Source: Azolla caroliniana (Eukaryota > Polypodiophyta). From it: 64,000 bases of DNA. Every line of letters begins with the position of its first letter. Positions within the stretch are counted from its first letter, which is position 1. A program made the translations under genes and the position numbers. The stretch spans positions 372,001 to 436,000 of the forward strand of contig JBHGNT010000008.1 of the NCBI GenBank assembly GCA_043228905.1, read 5' to 3'. The notes beneath the pieces were generated by a model, which was not told the origin of the DNA, did not search any database, and was given only the letters and a program-made list of their open reading frames with translations. Shown in pieces: positions 41,313-52,448 of the stretch.

Positions 41313-43561
41313 ATGTTTGAACACGAAAATCCGATATCACACGAGCCAGGTCTGAACATTTTAATCAACTCACAGGCTCTACTCAACTCCCTCCTATAAT
41401 TTGCTAATTTCGTCATGTCTCTCGACCTGAGATTCAAAATCTTGAGTTTTTAATTGCATATCATAGCTAACATTGTTCGCTTCGATTCGCATGTTTGAAC
41501 ACTAAAATCCGATGTCACACGGGCTAGGTATGAACATTTTAATTTACTCTCGGGCTCTTCTCAACTCCCTCATCAAATTTGGTAATTTCTTCATGTCTCT
41601 CGACCTGAGTTTCAAAATCTTGATTTTTTAATTCCATATCATAGGTAGCGTTGGTAATTTCATCATGTCTCTCGACATGAGTTTTAAAATCCTTATTTTT
41701 TTATTCCATATCATAGCTAACGTTGTTAGCTTCGATTCGCTTTTTGGACATTAACATCCGATATCACACGAGCCAGGTATGACAATTTTAATTTACTCAC
41801 GCGCTCTTCTCAATTCGCTCCTCAAATTTGGTAATTACAATTTTAATTTACTCACGACCTCTTCTCAAGTCTCTGCTCAAATTTGGTAATTTCTTCATGT
41901 CTGTCGACCTGAGTTACAAAATCTTGATTTTTGAATTCAATATCGTAGGTAGCGTTGTTAGCTTCGATTCGCATGTTTGAACACTAAAATCCGATATCAC
42001 ACGAGCCAGGTATGAACATTTTAATTAACTCACGAGCTCTTCTCAAATCCCTCATCAAATTTGGTAATTTCGTCATGTCTCTCGACCTGAGTTTCAAAAT
42101 CTTGATTTTTCTAATTCTAGATCATAGCTAACATTGTTAGCTTTGATTTGCATGTTTGAACACTAAAATCCGATGTCACACGGGCCAGGTATGAACATTT
42201 TAATTTACTCTCGGGCTCATCTCAACTCCCTCATCAAATTTGGTAATTTCTTCATGTGTCTCGACCTGAGTTGCAAAATCTTGATTTTTTAATTCCATAT
42301 CATAGGTAGCGTTGTTAGCTTCGATTCGCGTGTTTGAACACTAACATCCAATATCACACGAGCCAGGTATGAACATTTTAATGAACTCACCGGCTCTACT
42401 CAACTCCCTCCTCAAATTTGCTAATTTCGTCATGTCTCTCGACCTGAGATTCAAAATCTTGAGTTTTTAATTACATATCATAGCTAACATTGTTAGCTTC
42501 GATTCGCATGTTTGAACACTAAAATCCGATGTCACACGGGCCAGGTATGAACATTTTAATTTACTCTCGGGCTCATCTCAACTCCCTCATCAAATTTGGT
42601 AATTTCTTCATGTGTCTCGACCTGAGTTGCAAAATCTTGATTTTTTAATTCCATATCATAGGTAGCGTTGTTAGCTTCGATTCGCATGTTTGAACACTGA
42701 CATCCGATATCACACGAGCCAGGTATGAACATTTTAATTAACTCACGGGCTCTTCTCAACTCCCTCCTCAAATTTGCTAATTTCGTCATGTCTCTTGACC
42801 TGAGTTTCAAAATCTTGATTTTTTAATTGCATATCATAGCTAGTGTTGTTAGCTTCTATTCGCATGTTTGAACACAAAAATCCGATGTCACACGAGCCAG
42901 GTATGACAATTTTAATTTACTCACGCGCTCTTCTCAATTCCCTCCTCAAATTTGGTAATTTCTTCATGTCTTTGGACCTGAGTTTCAAAATCAGAGTTTT
43001 TAATTCCATATCATAGCTAACGTTGTTAGCTTCAATTCGCATGTTTGAACACTAAAATCCGATGTCACACTGGTTAGGTATGAACATATTAATTAACTCA
43101 CGGGCTCTTCTCAACCTCCACCTCAAATTTGCTAATTTCGTCACGTCTCTCGACCTAAGTTTCAAAATCTTGATTTTTTAATTCCATATCATAGCTAGTG
43201 TTGTTAGCTTCGATTTGCATCTTTGAAGACAAAAATACAGGATCACACGAGCTAAGTATGACAATTTTAATTTACTCACGAGCTCTTCTCAACTCCCTGC
43301 TCAAATTTGTTAATTTCTTCATGTCTGTCGACCTGAGTTTTAAAATCTTGATTTTTTAATTCAATATCATAGGTAGCGTTGTTAGCTTCGATTCGCATGT
43401 TTGAACACTAAAATCCAATATCACACGAGCTAGGTATGAACATTTTAATGAACTCACCGGCTCTACTCAACTCCCTCCTCAAATTTGCTAATTTCGTCAT
43501 GTCTCTCGACCTGAGATTCAAAATCTTGAGTTTTTAATTACATATCATAGCTAACATTGTT
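41313..43561 (+). repeat. Satellite array, subfamily A2, mosaic end of copy 2
   Basis: Follows 22,359-23,467 until about 42,776 with two extra monomers, then continues with monomers resembling 15,443-15,860, 14,800-14,950 and 16,120-16,220 in turn. The last A2 monomer switches to B inside the dyad region ('acattgttaccttcg'). Confidence 0.85.
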
Positions 43562-45429
43562 ACCTTCGATTCGCAAGTTTAAACACCAAAATCCGATATC
43601 ACACGAGCCATTTATGAACTTTTTCATTCATTGAGGAGCTCTTGTCTATCCCTTTCTCTACATTGCTTTTTCCTTCATGTCTCTCGACTTGAATTTCAAA
43701 ATCCTAATTTTTCAATTCCATATCATAGCTAGATTCGTTACCTTCGATTCGCAAGTTTAAACACCAAAATCCGATATCACACGAGCCATTTATGAACATT
43801 TCCATTCATTGAGGAGCTCTTGTCTATGCCTTCCTAGAAATGGCTTTTTTCTTCTTTTCTTTGGACCTGAGTTTCAAAATCTTGATTTCTCTATTCTCAT
43901 TCATTGAGGAGCTCTTGTCCTTGCCTTCCTCAAAATTCCTTTTTTTTTCTTTTCTCTCGACCTAAGTTTTAAAATCTTAAGTTTTCAATTCTATATTATA
44001 GACTACTTCGTTAGCTTCGATTCGCAAGTTTAAACATCAAAATCCGATATCACACAAGCCATCTATGAACATTTTCATTCATTGAGGAGCTCTTGTCTAC
44101 GCCTTCCTCAAATTTGCTTTTTCCTTCATGTCTCTCGACTTGAGGTTCAAAATCTTGATTTTTCAATTCCATATCATAGCTAGATTCGTTAACTTTGATT
44201 CGCATGTATAAACACCAGAGTCCGATATCACACGAGCTATCTACGAACATTTTCATTCATTGAGGAGCTCTTGTGTACGCCTTCCTCAAATTTGCTTTTT
44301 CCTTCATGTCTCTGGACTTCAGGTTCAAAATCTTGATTTTCCATTTCCATATCATAGCTAGATTCGTTACCTTCGATTGGCAAGTTTAAACACCAAAATC
44401 CGATATCACACGAGCCATTTATGAACATTTTCATTCATTGAGGAGCTCTTGTCTACGCCTTCCTCAAAATGGCTTTTTTCTTCTTTTCTCTCGACCTGAG
44501 TTTCAAAATATTGATTTTTCTATTAGATATTATAGACTACATCGTTACCTTCGATTGGCAAGTTTAAACACCAAAATCCGATATCACACGAGCCATTTAT
44601 GAACATTTTCATTCATTGAGTAGCTCTTGTCTACGCCTTCCTCAAATTTGCTTTTTCCTTCATGTCTCCTGACTTGAGGTTCAGACTCTTGATTTTTCAA
44701 TTCCATATCATAGCTAGATTCGTTAGCTTCGATTCGCAAGTTTAAACACCAAAATCCGATATCACACAAGCCATCTATGAACATTATCATTCATTGAGGA
44801 GGTCTTGTCTACGCCTTCCTCAAATTTGCTTTTTCCTTCATGTCTCTCGACTTGAGGTTCAAAATCCTGATTTTTCAATTCCATATCATAGCTAGATTCG
44901 TTACCTTCGATTCGCATGTTTAACCACCAAAATCCGATATCACACGAGCCATTTATGAACATTTTCATTCATTGAGGAGCTGTTGTCTATGTCGTCCTCA
45001 AAATTGCTTTTTTCTTCTTTTCTCTCGACCTTAGTTTCAAAATCTTGATTTTTCTATTCTATATTATAGACTACTTCGTTACCTTCGGTTCGCAAGTTTA
45101 AACACCAAAATCCGATATCACACGAGCCATCTATGAACATTTTCATTCATTGAGGAGCTCTTGTGTATGCCTTCCTCAAAATTGCTTTTTTCTTCGTTTC
45201 TCTCGACCTGAGTTTCAAAATCTTGATTTTTCAATTCTATATTATAGACTACTTCGTGACCTTCGAGTCGCAAGTTTAAACACCAAAATCCAATATCACA
45301 CGAGCCATTTATGAACAGTTTCATTCATTGAGGAGCTTTGGTCGATGCCTTCCTCAAAATTGCTTTGGTCTTCTTTTCTCTCGATATCACACGAGCCATT
45401 TATGAACATTTTCATTCATTGAGGAGCTC
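43562..45429 (+). repeat. Satellite array, subfamily B, ending at the gypsy junction
   Basis: B monomers in 178-bp register (for example equivalent points at 44,584 and 44,762), with damaged monomers near 43,890 and 45,385. The monomer next to the gypsy element is internally deleted: 'tctctcg' is joined straight to 'atatcacacgagcc'. Satellite ends at 'gagctcttgt' and retrotransposon coding sequence begins within a few bases. Confidence 0.88.
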
Positions 45430-48100
45430 TTGTTTATGAACGCTGGAATCGGACCAAAAATAGAGGAGTTGGCGGAGGCCTTCGCCGGAAGGTCGATCTA
45501 CTCGGTCGATTATCTGTACTCGGGGTATGATCAGTTCCAACTAGTCGTGGAGAGCAGAGACATTACGACGATGCGGACTCCTCTTGGCCTAGTGCGGATG
45601 TGTACCCTACCACAAGGAGGGACGAACTCGGTGGCCCACATGGTGAATGTGATGAACAACGTACTGAGGGATTGTATCCCGGACATCACCATGCCATTCT
45701 TGGACGATATCCCAATCAAGGGATGTCCGGTGGAAGACAAGGACGAAACGATCGGAGGACGGATGCCGGGAATTCGTGGCGACACACATTGACGACTACG
45801 AGAGGGTGCTGCAGAGGCTAGAGGACACGAGGCTCAGCTTCTCCGGGGAGAAATCGGCCTTCGGGCAATCAGAGATCCTGGTCGTCGGACATCTATGCGG
45901 ACCGTATGGCCGGAAACCGTCTCCGGCTAAGGTGGAAGCCATCTCCGCAATGAAGCCCAACTATAACTCGGTCACGGAGGTACGGAGGTTCTTGGGAGCA
46001 TGCGCGTTCTACCACATATGGATCCCGCATTACGCCCACGTTGCCGAGCCGCTATACGGGTTGCTGAAAAAGGGGCGAAGATTCGAGTGGCGAGTCGAGC
46101 ATACGGAGTCGGTCCGAAAGATGGAGGCTCTTGCTGCAACTCCGGCACTCCGGAAGGCTGTCTACGAGAAAGGCACTCCCATCTACATAACGGTAGATAC
46201 AAGTCCGACCGGGATCGGATGGGTCGTCAACCAAGAAGATGAGGACGGTATTCGGTTCCCAATCCGGTTCGGCGCGAAGGTCCTCAGCGAGCGACAGCGA
46301 GGATACGCCCAGGTTAAACGCGAACTCTGGGGTATCGTTTCGGTGGTAAAGGCTGATAAAGACTATCTGATCAGGACAGAGGTGATTATCGAGACGGACT
46401 GCCTGTCGATTCTCGGCATGGTTTCCGGATGCGCAACCCCGGACCTAGCAATGCTCAGGTGGATAGCGTACATCAAGTCCCTGGATCCAGAAATACGACA
46501 CATTTCCGGGAAAGATAATGCCATGGCCGACATGCTTTCGAGGGCGTGATTCGACAACAAGGGCGGCATGGTTTTGGAGGAAGAGGAAGTCGGCGTGGAC
46601 TTCTTCGAGGCGGCTTACGTAACAACCGAGGGGGGGAGCACTCCGGCGCTTAACGATTTTAACGAGAGCAAGTACGATGGGGAGTGGCTGCAGATTGGAG
46701 GATTCTTAAGGACAATGACGCCGGACGCGTCATGGACAAAGGACGAGGCCAACCGGATCCGGAAGAAAGCGTACCGATTCTTTCTCCGGGACGGATACTT
46801 ATGGAAGCACCCGAAGAAGAGAAACGGCATCCCGCTCCGAGTGGTGGCGATGGAGGAGGAACAGGAGGAGTTGCTAAAGCCCTACCACGACAGCCCCTGG
46901 GCTGGACACCATGGGACATGGGCCACGTTCGAGAAGCTAAAGGGGAAGTACTGGTGGCCGGGGCTGTACCGGGACGTGCATCGGTTCGTGACAACTTGTG
47001 AGAGCTGTCAGATGCACTCCATAGTCCGACATTGGGACGAGCTTCACCCTACATACCCTCCGGCCATCCATTTCAAATGGATGGTAGATTTGGTGATGAT
47101 GCCGATGGGCGTAGGGCAGATGCGATATCTGGTGCTGGCCCGGGAGGACCTGACGAGCCAGGTGGAAGGTTGAGCCCTGCAGAACAAAACGACCGCGGCC
47201 GTGTGTCGGTTCCTGATCGAGGACGTGATATGCCGGTATGGGTGCGTCGGGAAGATCGTGGCTGACCGCGGGGAGTTGGATGCCGAAGAGGCCGAGGAAC
47301 TGTTCGACCGGTTAGGGGTCAAGCTCTCGCTCACCACAGCGTACAATCCAGAGGCGAACGGGAAGGTGGAGCATGGACACGGACCGATCGTCAAAGCGTT
47401 AGTCCGGGCGTGCGGAGGCCAGGTTGGGAACTGGCCACGGCTGTTACCTTATGCCTTGTGGGCGGACCGGACAACGCACAGTTCGGTAACCGGGTTCATG
47501 CCGTCAGAGCTCATGTTCGGACAAAGGCCGATCATGCCGATAGAACGGACGATCTCCTCTTGGGCGACAGTAGACTGGAGAGACGAGATGAGTCAGGAAG
47601 AACTTCTAGCGGCACGTATACGGCAGCTGGAACGGAGGCCAGAGGACGTGGAACGAGCGACACTTCGGACGGCGAGGATGAAGAACAAAGCCCGGTTCGA
47701 CCGAACGCACCGACTCCGACCAAAGAAAATCGAGGAAGGCGACCGGGTGCTAGTCTACGACAGCAGCCTCGACAACCAGCACCGGGCAACACGGAAGTTT
47801 GCAAAGCGGTGGTTCGGGCCTTACGTGGTAACGAGCGCCAACGACAATGGGACGTATCACCTGGCTGAACTCGACGGTACGAGGATGGCGATACCGGTGG
47901 CAGGGAAGCGGATCAAAGCGTTCAAGAAGCGCCATGACGGCGAACCGGATCTAAGAGGCCTGGACAGCGACGACGAAGAGTCTGAAATGGAGGACGAACC
48001 GATGGACGAAGAACCGGAACTCGGACCGGTTTTCTCCAACCAGAGCGCAAGTTTGGTGCATACCGGTGGATGCGCGGTTAGGTGGGGGCGAATGTCGTGA
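45430..48100 (+). pseudogene. Ty3/gypsy pol, 5'-truncated and broken (RT-RNaseH-integrase)
   Basis: This is the 3' part of a Ty3/gypsy polyprotein; gag, protease and the N-terminal half of reverse transcriptase are absent. Domains in order: RT with 'TPLGLVRMCTLPQG' and the 'FLDD' catalytic box; RNase H with D-E-D-D residues ('VDTSPTGIGW', 'RELWGI', 'ETDCLSILG', 'GKDNAMADMLS'); an integrase HHCC finger ending 'CESC'; the catalytic core with D ('VDLVMMP'), D ('ADRGELD') and E ('GKVEHGHGP'); and a 'FGPYVV' GPY/F motif. No chromodomain is recognised after it. Frame breaks are a shift at about 45,754-45,758 (the frame resumes as 'DGCREFVA') and in-frame TGA codons at 46,547 and 47,171. RT motif A reads 'DYLYSGY' where the family expects Asp directly before Leu, so a metal-binding Asp appears lost near 45,508-45,513. 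The 5' end abuts satellite B with no LTR. Confidence 0.9.
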
Positions 48101-48743
48101 AGAAAACCGTCCCTTAGCGCAATCGGTGCATAGAGCGCGTGAACCGGCTCTTCACGCATGCGCGCCCATTAATGTATATAATGGGGAATTAGGTACATAG
48201 ATATCCTGGGTAGTTAGATTCGGTAGGTAGGAAGTAAATGAGGGAGACGGCTCCCTTCTTGAAGCTATAAAAGAGAGGGAGACGCGGGGAGAAGGGATCG
48301 TGCATCAAGGAGGACGAAGTGCTATCGGACCGTATCCAAACGCTTCTCCTCTGTTTGTTCTCTATTGCTCTTCTCTGCAGGTTTTCGAGAGGCTTGCGCT
48401 GCTTTGAGGAACGCCCGTGTGCTTCCGGCAACACCTCCATCCTATCCCCTTTTCGTGCGCGGACGAGCAGGCATCGACATCTGTTCGTCGGCCTGTTCGG
48501 TTGTAACCACTCGCGTGCTCTGTTGTTTATTTGTCATTCATTAATATACAAACATTCGTGTCTCTCTGTCTCTGTGTCCATTCGTGTCTTCTGTGTTGAC
48601 AGGGCCGTGTCCCTGAGTTTCTTTGCTCATACGTAACCGAGCGTCTCTCTCTTTCTCTTTCCCCTTCTATCACCTGCTCTTTGGTTCAAGACCCCGGTGG
48701 TCCCGCCTCGTTCTCCACGCACGCGTGTAGTAACGCGACAACA
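48093..48743 (+). mobile_element. 3' LTR of the Ty3/gypsy element
   Basis: A purine tract 'ggtgggggcgaa' ends just before the LTR, which starts 'tgtcgtgaag' and overlaps the last codons of pol. The right end is placed at 'gcgacaaca', after which satellite D begins. Length is about 651 bp with TG...CA ends. A TATA box lies at 48,266-48,273, followed by pyrimidine-rich R/U5-like sequence. There is no matching 5' LTR in the window, so no target duplication can be checked. Confidence 0.78.
48266..48273 (+). promoter_or_regulatory. TATA box of the gypsy LTR
   Basis: The sequence 'tataaaag' sits 173 bases into the LTR, a usual U3 position. A second AT-rich candidate, 'gtatataatgg' at about 48,174, is less canonical. 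Activity is not demonstrable from sequence. Confidence 0.6.
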
Positions 48744-50030
48744 CGGACTTGTCTATGCCATCCTCAACTTTGCTTTTTATTTCATGTATCTCGACCTGAG
48801 TTTGAATATCACGATTTCTACATTCGAGATTATAGACGTCATCATTAGCTTCGATTCGCATGTTTGAAGACAAAAATGCAATATCACACGAGCCAGGTAT
48901 GAACATTGTCATTTAGTCACGCGGTCTTGTCTATGCCATCCTCAACTTGGCTTTTTCTTTCATGTATCTCGACCTGAGTTTCAGAATCATGATTTTTACA
49001 TTTGAAATTATAGAGTTCGTCGTTAGCTTCGATTCACATGTTTGAAGACAAAAATCCGATATCACACGAGCCAGGTATGAACATTGTCATTTAGTGACGT
49101 GTTCTTGTCTATGGCATCGTCAACTTGGCTTTTTCTTTCGTGTATCTCGACCTGAGTTTCAGAATCATGATTTTTACATTTGAGATTATAGAGTGCGTCG
49201 TTAGCTTCTATTCGCAAGTGTGAACACAAAAAATCCGATATCACACAAGCCAGGTATGAACATTTTCATTTACTCACATGCTCTTGTCTACGCCGTCCTC
49301 AATTTGGCTTTTTGTTTCATGTATCTCGACCTACGTTTCAAAATCATGATTTTTACATTTGAGATTATAGAGTTCGTCGTTAGCTTTGATTCACATCTTT
49401 GAACACAAAAATCCGATATCACACGAGCCAGGTATGAACATTTTCATTTACTCATGCACTCTTGTCTATGTCGTCCTCAACTTGGCGTTTTCCTTCATGT
49501 CTCTTGGCCTGAGTTTCAAAATCATGATTTTTACATTTGAGATTATAGAGTTCGTTGTTAGCTTCGATTCGCAAGTGTGAACACAAAAATCCGATATAAC
49601 ACGGGCCAGGTATGAACATTTTCACTTACTCACACACTCTTGTTTACCCCGTCCTCAACTTGGCATTTTCCTTCATGTATCTCGACCTGAGTTTCAAAAT
49701 CATGTTTTTTACATTTGATATTATAGAGTTCGTCGTTAGCTTTAATTTGCATGTCTGAACTCAAAAATCCGATATCACAGGAGCTAGGTATGAACATTTT
49801 CATTTACTCACACACTCTTGTCTACGCCGTCCTCAACTTGGCTTTTTCTTTCATGTATCTCGACCTGAGTTTCAAAATCACGATTTTTACATTTGAGATT
49901 ATAGAGTTCGTTGTTTGCTTTGATTCGCAAGTGTGAACACAAAAATCCGATATAACATGAGCCAGGTATGAACATTTTCACTTACTCACACGCTCTTGTC
50001 TACGCCGTCCTCAATTTGGCTTTTTCATAA
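48744..50030 (+). repeat. Satellite array, about 178-bp monomers, subfamily D
   Basis: 'cttgtctatg' and its variants recur at 48,748, 48,926, 49,104 and 49,283. D monomers keep the common backbone ('ctcgacctgagtttc', 'ttagcttcgattc', 'cacgagccaggtatgaac') but have their own middle, 'acatttgagattatagagt'. Orientation matches the array left of the gypsy element, although the adjoining subfamily on the left is B. No gene is seen. Confidence 0.9.
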
Positions 50031-50090
50031 CTACGCCGTCCTCAACTTGTCTACGCCGTACTCAACTTGTCTACGTTGTCCTCAACTTGT
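50031..50090 (+). repeat. Three 20-bp tandem repeats at the satellite/copia junction
   Basis: The word 'ctacgccgtcctcaacttgt' and two variants fill 50,031-50,050, 50,051-50,070 and 50,071-50,090. It is a fragment of the satellite monomer amplified locally, directly against the truncated 5' end of the copia element. No other satellite position in the window shows it. Confidence 0.93.
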
Positions 50091-51815
50091 CTTGGAACCG
50101 GCCAAGACCTCGAATCGGATTCGGATGAAGAGCAAATGGAGGAGCCGGTTATCGAAGCCCAAAGACGGAGATATCCTCTAAGAGAGAGAAGGGCCCCCCA
50201 GAGGTTTCCGGATTCAGAACATGTGCTGCTAACCGACGAAGGAGAGCCAGAAAGCTTCGAGGAAGCTAAAAATGACACCCACAACCGCAAATGGTTAAGT
50301 GCCATGCAGGATGAGATAGATTCCTTGCATGAGAACCATACGTACGAATTGGTGGAGATGCCGAAAGGAAAGCGGGCACTCCGAAATAAGTGGGTGTACA
50401 AGTTGAAACTGGGAGATGCCGGCAATCCCTCGAGATACAAAGCCAAGATCGTGGTCAAGGGGTTCTAGCAGAAAAAAGGCGTGGACTTCGACGAGATATT
50501 TTCCCCGGTAGTAAAGATGACCTCCATCCGGACGGTGCTAAGTATAGCGGCAAGCATGAACCTCGAGGTAGAGCAGCTGGACGTGAAGACGGCATTCCTT
50601 CACGATGACCTTGAAGAGGAGATCTACATGCAGCAACCGGAAGGATTCGTAGAGAAAGGGAAGGAGCACCTGGTCTGCCGGTTGAAGAAGAGCCTGTACG
50701 GACTAAAGCAGGCTCCCCGACAATGGTACCGGAAGTTCGACTCCTTCATGACCAATCAAGGGTACCACAAGACGCAGGCCGATCACTGCGTGTTTGTGAA
50801 AAAGTTTGAAGGAGGCGACTTCCTGATACTCCTTCTGTACGTGGACGACATGTTGATCATCGGACAGAACCAAGCCAGGATACGGATGCTGAAGAAGGCT
50901 CTCAACCGAACCTTCACAATGAAAGACTTGGGTCCGGCAAGACAGATGTTGGGGATGCATATCATCCAAAACCGGCCAACGAAGCAATTGTGGCTGTCAT
51001 AGGAGAAATACGTGACAAAGGTGCTTCAGCGGTTCAACATGTCAGATGTGAAACCGGTCGGATCGACACTCCCGGCAAACTGCAGATTATCCGGTAAGCA
51101 AAGCCCGAAGACGAAAGCAGAAAAAGCTGATATGATGAAGGTTCCATATGCCTCTACCGTCGGGAGCTTGATGTACGCAATGGTGTGTACCCAACCGGAT
51201 ATAGGATACGCAGTCAGACTGGTGAGCCGGTTTATGAGCAATCCCGGCAAGGAGCACCAGAACGCGGTCAAATGGATACTCCAGTACTTGAAGGGCACTT
51301 CGAATATCTGTCTCTGATTCGGTTCCGGCAAACCTCAACTTGACGGTTTTACCGATTCGGACATGTCAATTGATGTGGATACCAGCCGGTCTACATCCTG
51401 GTATGTAATGACATATGCAGGGGGAGCTATCTCGTGGCAGTCGAGGCTGTAGAAGACAGTCGCGTTGTCAACCACGGAGGCGGAGTACATGGCGGCTGTG
51501 GAAGCCGGCAAGGAAATATTATGGATGAAGAACTTCATCGGAGAGCTCGGTATCCGGCAAGATGAATATCGGCTCTATTGCGACAGTCAAAGTGCCATCC
51601 ACCTTGTTAAGAATGCGGCCTACCATTCCTGGACGAAGCATATCCAGCGAAGGTATCACTAGATCCGGGAAAGAGTAGATGACCAAGAGTTCACGCTGAT
51701 GAAGATCCACACGGCTGAGAATGGGTCAGATATGTTGACCAAAGTACTGATACCCGACAAGCTGGAAGCATGCCGGAAGTTGATCGGACTAGTAAGACAC
51801 CCCATGCCGGAGTGA
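50091..51815 (+). pseudogene. Ty1/copia pol, 5'-truncated with five nonsense codons (RT-RNaseH)
   Basis: One continuous reading frame encodes the integrase-RT linker ('RYPLRERRAPQRF'), the copia reverse transcriptase ('NKWVYKLK', 'QLDVKTAFLH', 'KKSLYGLKQAPRQWY', catalytic 'LYVDDML', 'KDLGPARQMLGM') and RNase H ('TDSDMSIDVD', 'LSTTEAEYMA', 'YCDSQSAIHL', 'TKHIQ'). It ends with TGA at 51,813. Gag, protease and integrase are missing. In-frame stops are TAG 50,466, TAG 51,000, TGA 51,315, TAG 51,450 and TAG 51,660; from conserved neighbours these replace Gln, Gln, Arg, Gln and Trp. No frameshift is needed anywhere, so decay is by point mutation. It is not functional as it stands. Confidence 0.92.
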
Positions 51816-51850
51816 AGGGGGAGTTTGTTAGGAAACAGGTCCCTCCGCAT

Positions 51851-51960
51851 GAGGAGTACCTGGTTACGGAAGACCCGGTGAGAACCGGATGAGGAGTACC
51901 CGGCTACCGAAGACCCGGTGAGAACCGGATGAGGAGTACCCGGCAAGAGCCGGATGGTGA
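51851..51960 (+). repeat. 40-bp tandem repeats in the copia LTR U3
   Basis: Units at 51,851-51,890, 51,891-51,930 and a partial third from 51,931 begin 'gaggagtacc' and contain 'gaagacccggtgagaacc'. Their position upstream of the TATA box fits U3 enhancer-type repeats. The related solo LTR carries its own array of 'ccggctccgtagccgg' units at about 57,650-57,780. Confidence 0.88.
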
Positions 51961-52063
51961 AGGCCCGGTGAGGAGTGCTCACCGGCTGAAGGGACATATT
52001 TGTAAACATGTTTCTGAGAGTCCATCAGGGCTATATTTGTAAATAGCCGAAAAGTCATATTAG

Positions 52064-52070
52064 TATAAAT
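52064..52070 (+). promoter_or_regulatory. TATA box of the copia LTR
   Basis: 'tataaat' precedes 'atgacttagggcaaac', a stretch conserved in the solo LTR of the same family. The counterpart there is on the minus strand at 57,539-57,545. Confidence 0.6.
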
Positions 52071-52448
52071 ATGACTTAGGGCAAACTTTGTTTATTATGA
52101 TAGTTGTTGTCATTCTTGTTTGTGCAAGACTTGAGAGCACATAACAGTGTACAGAGAGAGAGAGAGAGAGGAAGAGGTCGTTGCCTCTGTTGTAACCGCC
52201 GCCTGTGGCGAAGATCATGAGCACGAGGTCGTTGCCTCCGTGAGCTCATTGTTGTAATCATTGTGATATAGTGATAGTTTGGAGTCTGTGGACTCCCGTG
52301 GTTTTTCCCTCTCAGGGTTTTCCACGTTAAATATCATGTGTACTCCTCTCTCGTTTTGTGTCGTGCTTCCATTCCCCGGTTTTTTGTGTATGTTTCTAAG
52401 CTCAATTGTGGCCGAGCGTTGCGCATAGGGAGCATGCAGTTCTTGTCA

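Larger units (their letters stand above)
25760..42776 (+). repeat. Large segmental repeat, copy 2 (about 17 kb)
   Basis: Collinear with 6,490-23,467. Structural differences from copy 1 are +20 at about 26,834, -15 at about 30,146, +178 (one monomer) at about 32,165, -503 (one three-monomer unit) at about 37,700, and +356 (two monomers) at about 42,305. Copy 2 continues past the point where copy 1 breaks off at 23,467. Confidence 0.9.
51826..52448 (+). mobile_element. 3' LTR of the plus-strand copia element
   Basis: A polypurine tract 'gaagggggag' follows the pol stop and is followed by 'tgttaggaaac', the LTR start. Inside are 40-bp tandem repeats in U3, a TATA box 'tataaat' at 52,064-52,070, a GA microsatellite at about 52,151-52,172 and an inverted 'cgccgcctgtggcg' motif. 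It is clearly related to the solo LTR at 57,180-57,872 (shared 'atatgacttagggcaaac' and 'cccgtggtttttccc' segments). The right end is uncertain: 52,425 ('gcgca') or 52,448 ('ttgtca'). Confidence 0.82.

Noticed and set aside
1-45429. Reading the repeats as a CRISPR array
   Set aside because: There are no short constant repeats with unique spacers; the whole 178-bp unit is repeated. The context is eukaryotic.
1-45429. CENP-B box-like 17-mer in the monomer
   Set aside because: I looked for a cttcgttggaaacggga-like motif in the monomer types and found none; 'cttcgattcgcatg' is only superficially similar.
45531-47804. Long minus-strand and off-frame open frames across the gypsy pol
   Set aside because: They overlap the recognisable RT-RNaseH-integrase frame and show no family motifs; they are shadows of GC-rich coding DNA.
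47860-48100. Chromodomain at the gypsy integrase C-terminus (centromere-targeting chromovirus)
   Set aside because: After the GPY/F motif the sequence becomes acidic and low-complexity, with no aromatic-cage pattern that I can recognise.
48319-48636. 105-codon frame inside the gypsy LTR
   Set aside because: Low-complexity Ser/Leu/Phe-rich translation of pyrimidine-rich U5/R sequence, with no motif.
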